This document shows, piece by piece, positions 6,730 to 12,111 of a stretch of 12,111 nt of DNA. This stretch comes from Desulfarculus sp. (GTDB taxonomy: Bacteria; Desulfobacterota; Desulfarculia; Desulfarculales; Desulfarculaceae), in contig JAIWNN010000031.1 in assembly GCA_020216805.1 (NCBI GenBank), positions 1 through 12,111 of the forward strand. The letters are read 5' to 3'. Positions within the stretch are counted from its first letter, which is position 1, and each line of letters begins with the position of its first letter. The translations under genes were made by a program, and so were the position numbers. Below the pieces are notes generated by a model that saw only the letters and a list, made by a program, of their open reading frames with translations, did not search any database and was not told the origin of the DNA.

Positions 6730-6909
6730 TTAGTCCTCCTTGCTCACCACCTGGCGGCCCTTGTAGGCGCCGCAGGCGGGGCAGACGCGGTGGGGCTCCT
6801 TGGCCTCGCCGCACTGCGGACAGTTGGTGACGGCCACCAGGCTGATGGCGTCGTGGGCGCGGCGCTTGCGGCTGCGGGTGTGGGACTGACGTCGTTTGGG
6901 AACGGCCAT
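6730..6909 (-). CDS. rpmF: 50S ribosomal protein L32
   Basis: Small basic large-subunit ribosomal protein, 59 residues. It opens MAVPKRRQSHTRSRKRRAHD, typical of L32, and has a zinc-ribbon with C30, C33, C43 and C46, so this is the zinc-binding form. The start is ATG at 6909-6907, with AAGGAG 10 bases upstream. It lies between the DUF177 gene (52-bp gap) and plsX (10-bp gap), a neighbourhood conserved across very many bacteria. Confidence 0.98.
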   Translation of the reverse strand: MAVPKRRQSHTRSRKRRAHDAISLVAVTNCPQCGEAKEPHRVCPACGAYKGRQVVSKED

Positions 6910-6961
6910 GATCCTGTTGCTCCTTGGCTGTTGATCGCCGGCGGGGGCCCGGCGTCGGGTG

Positions 6962-7492
6962 CTATTCGCTCTTTATCTCCAGCTTGGCCAGCTTGGCCCA
7001 GCGGGGGTCCACCTGGTCCCGGCGGCAGTCGCAGCGGCCCTGGTTCAAATCGCGGCCACAGACCGGGCACAATCCCGCGCACTCGGCCCGACACAAGGGG
7101 GCCATGGGCAGGTTGAGGCCGATCTCGTCGCGCAGGGCCTGGGCCAGGTCCAGCTCGTCGCCCTCGAAAAAGACCAGGTCCAGATCGTCGCCGCCCAGGC
7201 GGACCTCCTCGGCGGCCGGGGCCTGGGGCGGGCTGAAGACCAGCTCCACCGGCCCGCTCAGCTCGGCCTGGCCGGGCTGGAGGCAGCGGCTGCAGACCAG
7301 CCGCACCCCGGCGCGGTACCGCCCCCGGGCCAAGACCTGCTCGCCTTGTTTCTCCAGGCGCAGCCGGGCCCACGGGACGCTGGTGATCTCGGTCACCACC
7401 TCGCCCAAATCCTGGGGCCGGGCCCGATGGTCGCGGAACTCCACCTCCAGGCCCTCGGGGGGGATGTCCTCCAGGCGCACCTTCAAGCCCAT
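6962..7492 (-). CDS. DUF177 / YceD family protein
   Basis: DUF177 (YceD-like) protein almost always encoded just upstream of rpmF. The family is linked to 23S rRNA and ribosome assembly in plants and bacteria, but its exact role is not settled. It has 176 residues. Visible features are the C67-x2-C70 pair (VCSRCLQP), an acidic middle section, C134, C138, C142 and C145 in PLCRAECAGLCPVCGRDLN, C154 and C156, and the conserved ending DPRWAKLAKL. The cysteines suggest metal binding. The chosen start is ATG at 7492-7490, which gives the usual MGLKVRL opening. An open extension to 7618 is glycine/arginine-rich and would begin upstream of the usual N-terminus. AGGTGA lies 10 bases upstream and GGAGG directly abuts the ATG. 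First gene of the minus-strand series. Confidence 0.92.
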   Translation of the reverse strand: MGLKVRLEDIPPEGLEVEFRDHRARPQDLGEVVTEITSVPWARLRLEKQGEQVLARGRYRAGVRLVCSRCLQPGQAELSGPVELVFSPPQAPAAEEVRLGGDDLDLVFFEGDELDLAQALRDEIGLNLPMAPLCRAECAGLCPVCGRDLNQGRCDCRRDQVDPRWAKLAKLEIKSE

Positions 7493-7629
7493 CCTCCGCG
7501 CGTCACCTGGATCAGCGAAACCGTCAACCGCGGCGGGGGCTTGCCTGGGCCTCCGCCCGCCGTCGAAACCGCGTGGCATCCCGTCGCCCCCTCTGAGCGG
7601 GGCCCCGGTCCAACCCAAACCAGGGGGTT

Positions 7630-7658
7630 AGTATATCATCGGCCCCCCATGGCCACAA
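7630..7658 (-). promoter_or_regulatory. Candidate sigma70-type promoter for DUF177-rpmF-plsX series
   Basis: On the minus strand TTGTGG (7658-7653) is followed after 17 bases by TATACT (7635-7630, 5/6 to the -10 consensus). It would start transcription near 7623, about 130 bases ahead of the DUF177 gene. It is one of very few AT-rich hexamers in this GC-rich gap. Its -35 box faces that of the greA promoter, 12 bp away. Confidence 0.6.
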
Positions 7659-7670
7659 GCCGGCCCCGGA

Positions 7671-7699
7671 TTGCCCGGCCCGGCGGGGAGTGTTATACT
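7671..7699 (+). promoter_or_regulatory. Candidate sigma70-type promoter for greA
   Basis: TTGCCC (7671-7676, 4/6) is followed after exactly 17 bases by TATACT (7694-7699, 5/6). The start would be near 7706, about 115 bases before greA. The same TTGCCC/17-bp layout occurs ahead of hflK. A second possible -10 (TATTAT, 7794-7799) lies closer to greA but has only a poor -35. Confidence 0.6.
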
Positions 7700-7757
7700 G
7701 GCCCCGTCACCGGCTGGCAAGGCCGGCTCCCGAATTGGCTAGCGTCCGCTCCAGCCC

Positions 7758-7781
7758 GCCTCGCCCGGCCTGGGCCGAGGC
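7758..7781 (+). other. GC-rich hairpin in the greA leader
   Basis: GCCTCG and CCC pair with GGG and CGAGGC around the loop GGCCT, with one bulged C, in the predicted greA 5' leader. It ends 40 bases before the start codon. No T-run follows directly, although TTATCTTTT lies 15 bases later (7796-7804). It could be an attenuator or simply structured leader RNA. Confidence 0.35.
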
Positions 7782-7821
7782 GGTTCGTTGCGCTATTATC
7801 TTTTCGCGGGGAGCGATTTCT

Positions 7822-8298
7822 GTGGAACGCCATCTCATCACCCGCCAGGGCCAACAGCGCTTGAAGGAGGAGTTGGAGCAGTTGCGCAAGGTGGAGCTGC
7901 CGCGCAACGTCCAGGCCATCGCCGAGGCCCGGGCCCACGGCGACCTTTCCGAGAACGCCGAGTTTCACGCCGCCAAGGAGCGCCAGGCCGTGATCAGCGC
8001 CAAGCTGATGGAGCTGGAGATGATGCTGGCCAATGTGGAGGTGGTGGACCCGCTGCCCGAGCCCGATGGTCGGGTGGTTTTTGGCGCGGTGGTCAAACTC
8101 TACGACGCCGAGGCCGACGAGGAGATGACCTATCAACTGGTGGGCCCGGCCGAGAGCGACGCCAGCGCCGGGCGCATCTCCCTGACCTCGCCCATCGGCC
8201 AGGCCCTGGTGGGCAAGGAAGAAGGCGACGAGGTGCGGGTCAAGACCCCGGGCGGCCTGCGGGTGCTGGAGATCCTCGAAGTCCGCGCCGCGGACTAG
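7822..8298 (+). CDS. greA: Transcription elongation factor GreA
   Basis: Binds the RNA polymerase secondary channel and stimulates cleavage of backtracked transcripts. 158 residues, the standard length. The N-terminal coiled coil (KEELEQLRKVELPRNVQAIAEARAHGD...) carries at its tip D41 and E44 in GDLSENAEF, the acidic pair that helps place Mg2+ in the active site. The C-terminal FKBP-like domain ends GRISLTSPIGQALVGKEEGDEVRVKTPGG. The start is GTG at 7822, with GGGGAG 8 bases upstream; it gives the family opening MERHLIT, while the upstream open frame is unlike GreA. A promoter is proposed at 7671-7699. The AmpG-like gene follows 73 bp downstream and may be co-transcribed. Confidence 0.97.
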   Translation: MERHLITRQGQQRLKEELEQLRKVELPRNVQAIAEARAHGDLSENAEFHAAKERQAVISAKLMELEMMLANVEVVDPLPEPDGRVVFGAVVKLYDAEADEEMTYQLVGPAESDASAGRISLTSPIGQALVGKEEGDEVRVKTPGGLRVLEILEVRAAD

Positions 8299-8341
8299 GC
8301 CCAGCCTTGCCCCGGCCCCAACACCCGACGCCCCCATCCCG

Positions 8342-8358
8342 GCGGGAGGCCCTCCCGC
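8342..8358 (+). other. Perfect hairpin between greA and ampG
   Basis: GCGGGAG-GCC-CTCCCGC is a 7-bp perfect stem with a 3-base loop, in the 73-bp gap after greA and 13 bases before the ampG start. It lacks a T-tract, so rho-independent termination is doubtful. It buries the only good GGGAGG in the gap, which is in any case too far from the ampG start to act as its SD. Confidence 0.4.
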
Positions 8359-8371
8359 GCGCCGAAGCCGC

Positions 8372-9634
8372 GTGGCCGCGACCCTGAAAAGCGCCTTCAG
8401 CCCCCGCATGCTGGTGGCCTTTATGATGGGCTTCAGCAGCGGGTTGCCGTTGTTGCTCACCCTGTCGCTGTTGCAGGCCTGGATGCAGCAGGAGCAGGTG
8501 GACCTGACCCTGATCGGCCTGATCACCCTGGTGGGTCTGCCCTACACCTTCAAGTTCCTCTGGGCCCCGATCTTCGATCGCTTCCGCCTGCCCTTCCTGG
8601 GCCGCCGCCGGGGCTGGCTGTTCCTGATCCAGGCGCTGTTGATCCTGGCCATCGCCGGCCTGGGCCAGTGCGATCCCAAGCACCAACCCCTGGCGCTGGG
8701 CTTGATGGCCCTGGTGGTGGCTTTTCTGAGCGCCAGCCAGGACATCGTCATCGACGCCTACCGCCGCGAAGACCTGGCCGACGCCGAACTGGGCCTGGGC
8801 TCGTCGCTGTATGTCAACGGCTACCGGGTGGGCATGCTCCTGGCCTCGGGCGGGGGGCTGATCCTGGCCGACCACCTGGCCTTCTCCCGGGTCTACCTGG
8901 TTCTGGCCGCCTGCCTGGGGGTGGGGCTGGCGACCACCCTGGCCGCCCGCGAGCCCAAGGTCAGCGAGCGTCCACCCGCCACCCTCTACGCGGCGGTGGT
9001 GGAGCCCTTCTTGGAGTATTTCCGCCGGGTGAACCCCTGGTGGGCCCTGGGGGTCCTGGCCCTGATTCTGCTCTACAAGCTGGGCGACACCATGGCCTCG
9101 GCCATGACCACACCCTTCTATCTGGACCTGGGCTTCAGCAAGACCGAGATCGGCGCGGTGGTCAAGCTCTTCGGCTTCTGGGCCACGGTGGCCGGCGGGC
9201 TCCTCGGCGGGGTGCTGATGCTGCGCCTGGGCATCAACCGCGCCCTCTGGGTCTTCGGGGTGCTCCAGGCCGTCTCCACCGCCGGCTTCGCGGTGTTGGC
9301 CCGCCTGGGACCGGACCTGGCCGGCCTGGCCACGGTCATCGCCTTCGAGAATCTCACCGGCGGCATGGGCACCACCGCCTACGTGGCCTTCATGGCTTCC
9401 CTGACCAACAAGAGCTTCACCGCCACCCAATACGCCCTCCTGAGCAGCCTGATGGGCATCCCCCGCGTGGTCCTGAGCGCGCCCACCGGCTGGATGGCCA
9501 AGGAGATGGGCTGGTCCTGGTTCTTCATCTTCTGCACCGTCATCGCCCTGCCGGGTCTGCTGATGCTGATCAAGTTCGCCCCCTGGCGGGGGGATGCCCC
9601 GCCGTCGGCGACGGGGGAAAACGAGCCTAACTAG
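8372..9634 (+). CDS. ampG: AmpG-like MFS permease (muropeptide uptake)
   Basis: Inner-membrane major facilitator; AmpG imports GlcNAc-anhydroMurNAc peptides for cell-wall recycling. 420 residues with about 12 hydrophobic segments. AmpG-type motifs are FSSGLPLLLTLSLLQAWM (21-38), TLIGLITLVGLPYTFKFLWAP (46-66), GRRRGW (77-82), SASQDIVIDAYRRE (120-133), GSSLYVNGYRVGML (143-156) and, in the C-half, NLTGGMGTTAYVAFMASL and FTATQYALLSS. E. coli AmpG is longer (491). The start is GTG at 8372, with no convincing SD (only GAAG); ATG 8408 is an alternative but would remove part of the N-terminal segment. A hairpin lies 13 bases upstream. Family membership is clear; the exact muropeptide substrate is inferred. 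Confidence 0.9.
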   Translation: MAATLKSAFSPRMLVAFMMGFSSGLPLLLTLSLLQAWMQQEQVDLTLIGLITLVGLPYTFKFLWAPIFDRFRLPFLGRRRGWLFLIQALLILAIAGLGQCDPKHQPLALGLMALVVAFLSASQDIVIDAYRREDLADAELGLGSSLYVNGYRVGMLLASGGGLILADHLAFSRVYLVLAACLGVGLATTLAAREPKVSERPPATLYAAVVEPFLEYFRRVNPWWALGVLALILLYKLGDTMASAMTTPFYLDLGFSKTEIGAVVKLFGFWATVAGGLLGGVLMLRLGINRALWVFGVLQAVSTAGFAVLARLGPDLAGLATVIAFENLTGGMGTTAYVAFMASLTNKSFTATQYALLSSLMGIPRVVLSAPTGWMAKEMGWSWFFIFCTVIALPGLLMLIKFAPWRGDAPPSATGENEPN

Positions 9635-9652
9635 CGATCGCCAGAGGTTAAC

Positions 9653-9681
9653 TTGCCCCGGCCGGCGGCGCTTGATAGAAT
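9653..9681 (+). promoter_or_regulatory. Candidate sigma70-type promoter for hflKC
   Basis: TTGCCC (9653-9658) is followed after 17 bases by TAGAAT (9676-9681, 5/6 to the -10 consensus). It lies 19 bases after the ampG stop and gives a leader of about 140 bases to hflK. It sits in a small AT-rich patch and matches the greA promoter in -35 sequence and spacing. Confidence 0.6.
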
Positions 9682-9694
9682 TTAGCCTAAGCCA

Positions 9695-9715
9695 GCGGCC
9701 CTTCCGGGGGGCCGC
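9695..9715 (+). other. Hairpin in the hflKC leader
   Basis: GCGGCCC (9695-9701) pairs with GGGCCGC (9709-9715) around a 7-base loop, just after the predicted transcription start of hflKC. There is no following T-run. It could protect the 5' end of the message or be a weak ampG end signal. Confidence 0.35.
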
Positions 9716-9827
9716 CGGCGCGAATCCAGATTATCGGCCGAGCCGCCGGGCGCGCCGTGGGCGGGGCCTGACATCGCCGACCACCACGCCGCGCGCCAGA
9801 GCCACCCCACCCCGAGAGGTGAACGAC

Positions 9828-10889
9828 ATGCCCATGGACTGGACGCCGCCGCCCCGCGGGAGCGGCCGCGAACCCGACCTGAACCAGGTCCTCAACGAGG
9901 TGAAACAGCGCCTGCCCAAGCTCAACCGGCCCAAGGGCCTGTGGGCGGTGCTGGCCGTGGTGCTGCTGGTGCTGGTGGGATCGACCGCTTACTACACCGT
10001 TGGGCCGGAGGAGACCGGGGTGGTGTTGCGCTTCGGGCGCTACAGCCGCTCCAGCGGGCCGGGCCTGCACCTGAAGCTGCCCCTGGGCGTGGAGCAGATG
10101 ATCCCGGTCAAGACCGGCCGGGTCTTCAAGGAGGAGTTCGGCTTCCGGGGCATCGCCCCCGGCACCCGCAGCCGCTTCTCGGAAAAGGGCCTGGAAGATG
10201 AATCCCTGATGCTCACCGGCGACCTGGCGGTGCTGGACGTCAAGTGGATCGTCCAGTTCCAGATTCGCGACCCCAAGCTCTGGCTCTTCGCGGTGCGCGA
10301 CGGGGTGGCGGTGATCCGCGACTTGAGCGAGTCGGTGATGCGCTCCATCGTGGGCAACCGCTATTCCGACGCGGTCCTGACCCTGCAACGGGTGGAGATC
10401 GCCGCCCTGGCCCAGAAGGAGCTCCAGTCGCTCTTGGACATCTATCAGACCGGGGTCCAGGTGGTGACGGTCAAGCTCCAGGACGTCAACCCCCCCGCCC
10501 CGGTGCAGCCGGCCTTCAACGAGGTCAACGAGGCCCGCCAGCAGATGGAGCGGATGATCAACGAGGCCCAGGAGGCCTACAACCGCGAGGTGCCCAAGGC
10601 CACCGGCGAGGGCAAGCGCCTGGTGACCGAGGCCGAGGGCTACGCCACCGAGCAGATCAACCGGGCCCAGGGCGAGGCCAAGCGTTTCACCGAGGTCCTG
10701 GCCGCCTACCAACAGGCCAAGGACGTGACCCAGCGCCGCTTCTACCTGGATTCGATGCAGGCCATGCTGGGCAAGGCCGCCCGGGTCTGGGTGGTGGACG
10801 AATCGGTCAAGGGACTGCTGCCGCTGATGAGCCTGGGCAAGGACGGCAAGGCCGCCCCGGCCCCGGCGGCCAAGGAGGTGCGCCAGTGA
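9828..10889 (+). CDS. hflK: HflK, SPFH-domain FtsH modulator subunit
   Basis: With HflC it forms a large inner-membrane SPFH complex that encloses and modulates the FtsH protease. 353 residues, shorter than E. coli HflK (419), mainly because the N-terminal glycine-rich tail is short (MPMDWTPPPRGSGREPDLNQ). One membrane segment lies at 38-57 (LWAVLAVVLLVLVGSTAYY). The SPFH/band-7 domain begins TVGPEETGVVLRFGRY, with SGPGLHLKLPLGVEQ, and includes DVKWIVQFQI and NPPAPVQPAFNEVNEARQ. A long charged helix follows (ERMINEAQEAYNREVPKATG...). The start is ATG at 9828, with GAGG 8 bases upstream; ATG 9834 and GTG 9819 are also in frame but less well placed, and an open extension further upstream has no family character. 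It overlaps hflC by 4 bases. Confidence 0.95.
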   Translation: MPMDWTPPPRGSGREPDLNQVLNEVKQRLPKLNRPKGLWAVLAVVLLVLVGSTAYYTVGPEETGVVLRFGRYSRSSGPGLHLKLPLGVEQMIPVKTGRVFKEEFGFRGIAPGTRSRFSEKGLEDESLMLTGDLAVLDVKWIVQFQIRDPKLWLFAVRDGVAVIRDLSESVMRSIVGNRYSDAVLTLQRVEIAALAQKELQSLLDIYQTGVQVVTVKLQDVNPPAPVQPAFNEVNEARQQMERMINEAQEAYNREVPKATGEGKRLVTEAEGYATEQINRAQGEAKRFTEVLAAYQQAKDVTQRRFYLDSMQAMLGKAARVWVVDESVKGLLPLMSLGKDGKAAPAPAAKEVRQ

Positions 10890-11872
10890 AAAACACGCGC
10901 CTGATCACCCTGGTGGCTGTCCTGGCGGCGGTGCTGTTCGTGGGCATGGGCTCGTTCTTCATCGTGCGCGAGGGTCAGCAGGCCATCGTCACCCAGTTCG
11001 GCAAGCCCCTGGCCGGTCCCTACAGCGAGGCCGGGCTCTATTTCAAGCTGCCCCTGATCCAGGAGGTGCACCTTTTCGACAAGCGCATCCTGAAATGGGA
11101 CGGTCGGCCCAACGAGATCCCCACCCGCGACAAGAAATACATCTGGGTGGACACCACCGCCCGCTGGCGCATCGTCGATCCCTTGCGCTTTCTGCAGACC
11201 GTGGCCAACGAGACCGGGGCGGCCAGCCGCCTGGACGACATCATCGACTCGGTGGTGCGCGACATGGTCTCCAGCAACCTGCTGGTGGAGCTGGTGCGCT
11301 CGGCCAGTTGGGACCCCAACCCGCCCAAGGACCTGACCCTGGCCCAGTCGATGCTCACCAGCGCCGAGACCGGCGGGGGCGGCATGGTGGGCGACACCTC
11401 CACCGAGCCGGTGGACGTCAAGGTGGGGCGCGAGAAGATCACCCGCCACATGCTGGCCGAGGCGGCCAAGCTGACCCCGCAGTACGGCATCGAGCTGATC
11501 GACGTGCAGATCAAGCGCATCAACTACGTGGAAAGCGTGCAGAAGCGGGTTTTCGAGCGCATGATCAGCGAGCGCAAGCGCATCGCCAGCCTGCTACGCA
11601 GCGAGGGCGAGGGCGAAAAGCGTCGCATCCTGGGCACCATGGAGAAGGAGCTGGCCCGCATCCGCTCCGAGGCCTACAAACAGGCCCAGGAGATTCGGGG
11701 CCAGGGCGACGCCCAGGCCACCCAAATCTACGGCCAGGCCTTCGGCCGCGACCCCCAGTTCTACGCCCTGTTCAAGACCCTGGAGACCTACGGCAGCCTG
11801 CCCGAGGAGAAGCTGGACCTGATCCTGTCCACCGACAGCGAATACCTGCGCTACTTGAAGAGGGTCCCTTAG
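10886..11872 (+). CDS. hflC: HflC, SPFH-domain FtsH modulator subunit
   Basis: Partner of HflK in the periplasm-facing SPFH complex around FtsH. 328 residues, close to E. coli HflC. N-terminal membrane anchor at about 6-27 (LITLVAVLAAVLFVGMGSFF); SPFH domain with REGQQAIVTQFGKP (28-41), GLYFKLPLIQEVHLFDKRIL (50-69), ASRLDDIIDSVVRDMVSSNL (113-132) and YGIELIDVQIKRINY (200-214). A charged coiled-coil helix follows (KRVFERMISERKRIASLLRSEGEGEKRRI), then the HflC-type ending FGRDPQFYALFKTLETYGS and DSEYLRYLKRVP. The start is GTG at 10886, overlapping the hflK stop as GTGA, with a strong AAGGAGGT 7 bases upstream. This points to translational coupling and balanced subunit amounts. Confidence 0.96.
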   Translation: MKNTRLITLVAVLAAVLFVGMGSFFIVREGQQAIVTQFGKPLAGPYSEAGLYFKLPLIQEVHLFDKRILKWDGRPNEIPTRDKKYIWVDTTARWRIVDPLRFLQTVANETGAASRLDDIIDSVVRDMVSSNLLVELVRSASWDPNPPKDLTLAQSMLTSAETGGGGMVGDTSTEPVDVKVGREKITRHMLAEAAKLTPQYGIELIDVQIKRINYVESVQKRVFERMISERKRIASLLRSEGEGEKRRILGTMEKELARIRSEAYKQAQEIRGQGDAQATQIYGQAFGRDPQFYALFKTLETYGSLPEEKLDLILSTDSEYLRYLKRVP

Positions 11873-11909
11873 GCCACCGGCGCGGGCCGGCTGGCGCCGA
11901 TCATCCACG

Positions 11910-11940
11910 GCGGGCGGGGAGGGCCCCCGCCCGCGCCCTT
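11910..11940 (+). terminator. Possible terminator after hflC
   Basis: GCGGGCGGGG (11910-11919) pairs perfectly with CCCCGCCCGC (11925-11934) around AGGGC, 38 bases after the hflC stop. It is a 10-bp all-GC stem. Only GCCCTT follows, so the T-tract is very poor; it may work as a GC-rich or rho-assisted end signal, or only as 3'-end protection. Confidence 0.4.
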
Positions 11941-11964
11941 GGCGGGGCCAGGCGGGAGAAGGCC

Positions 11965-12111
11965 ATGGCGCGGCGGCGGTGCGCGGAGGCGATGGCCGTG
12001 GAACTGGCCCTGGCCACCTGGGAGCGGCTGGGGGCGGGGTGGCGGGAAGACTCGGAGCTGACGGTCCTGGCCGGGGAGTGCCGCCGGGCGGCCGCGGCCA
12101 CCTGGGCGGCC
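11965..12111 (+). CDS. Unrecognised protein, N-terminal 49 codons only
   Basis: An open frame begins at ATG 11965, with GGGAG 6 bases upstream, and runs to the window edge without a stop. Nearly all third positions are G or C, as in the certain genes here, which supports coding. The visible part is alanine/arginine-rich and predicted helical (MARRRCAEAMAVELALATWE, then WREDSELTVLAGECRRAAAA). It has no signal peptide, membrane segment or motif I recognise. It lies 92 bp after hflC, beyond the possible terminator, so it may be a separate unit. High GC makes chance open frames common, hence moderate confidence. Confidence 0.5.
   Translation, partial: MARRRCAEAMAVELALATWERLGAGWREDSELTVLAGECRRAAAATWAA

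Larger units (their letters stand above)
7493..7821. other. Divergent intergenic region between DUF177 operon and greA
   Basis: This 329-bp non-coding stretch contains two back-to-back promoters near its centre (7630-7658 minus, 7671-7699 plus). Each serves a ~120-130-base leader. The minus-strand leader can form CGGCGGG/CCCGCCG (7531-7537 with 7556-7562). The plus-strand leader can form GCCTCGCCC/GGGCCGAGGC (7758-7781) just ahead of greA. I see no convincing small gene, riboswitch or terminator in it. Confidence 0.7.

Noticed and set aside
8240..9430. A 396-codon minus-strand frame opposite ampG
   Set aside because: It is a Q/G/H-rich antisense shadow of a clear membrane transporter gene.
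9695..9715. Terminator for ampG
   Set aside because: The stem is good but no T-run follows, and it lies downstream of a strong candidate hflKC promoter; it fits better as leader structure.
11303..11438. Glycine-rich stretch within HflC (residues about 140-184) as an unusual insertion
   Set aside because: As I recall, E. coli HflC also has a variable segment at this place, and total length is normal, so it is ordinary family variation.

Overview
This is a very GC-rich window with consistently GC-ending codons. It looks like chromosomal DNA of a Gram-negative, probably anaerobic bacterium. The gene content (an AmpG-type muropeptide permease, HflK/HflC, an EtfA with an N-terminal 2[4Fe-4S] ferredoxin domain, and an acyl-CoA dehydrogenase of a type common in sulfate reducers) suggests Desulfobacterota, perhaps near Desulfarculus. 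The taxonomic placement is inference; there is no rRNA or other direct marker.

Left part, minus strand (7492 down to 1). A long co-directional series reads yceD/DUF177, rpmF (L32), plsX, acyl-CoA dehydrogenase, etfB, etfA with ferredoxin domain, fabG, acpP and fabF (cut by the left edge). The ends match the widespread rpmF-plsX-fabH-fabD-fabG-acpP-fabF cluster. Here fabH and fabD are absent, and an acyl-CoA dehydrogenase/ETF module that is probably electron-bifurcating occupies their place. Ribosome, phospholipid and fatty-acid synthesis genes are therefore linked to acyl-CoA redox chemistry. Candidate promoters lie upstream of DUF177 and fabG, with a weaker one upstream of etfB.

The etfB-etfA junction is the most unusual spot. 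A 168-bp insert carrying a long imperfect hairpin of dispersed-repeat type lies between two perfect copies of a 14-bp sequence. The 14 bp holds an SD (GGAG), a TAG stop and a GTG start. Before insertion, etfB and etfA were probably almost directly abutting. The duplication kept the etfB stop and rebuilt the etfA SD and start. An open 59-codon frame runs from the duplicated GTG through the insert to the duplicated TAG, so translational coupling could be preserved by a relay.

Middle (7493-7821). A 329-bp divergent intergenic region has two back-to-back sigma70-like promoters with identical TATACT -10 boxes, one for the DUF177 operon and one for greA.

Right part, plus strand. The genes are greA (transcript cleavage factor), ampG-like MFS permease, hflK and hflC (membrane SPFH complex modulating FtsH; overlapping stop/start), a GC-rich hairpin that may end the hflKC transcript, and the first 49 codons of an unrecognised gene running off the right edge.

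Apart from the etfB/etfA insertion and the acd-etf/fab arrangement, the window is ordinary housekeeping DNA. I see no CRISPR array, tRNA, rRNA, prophage or defence system.
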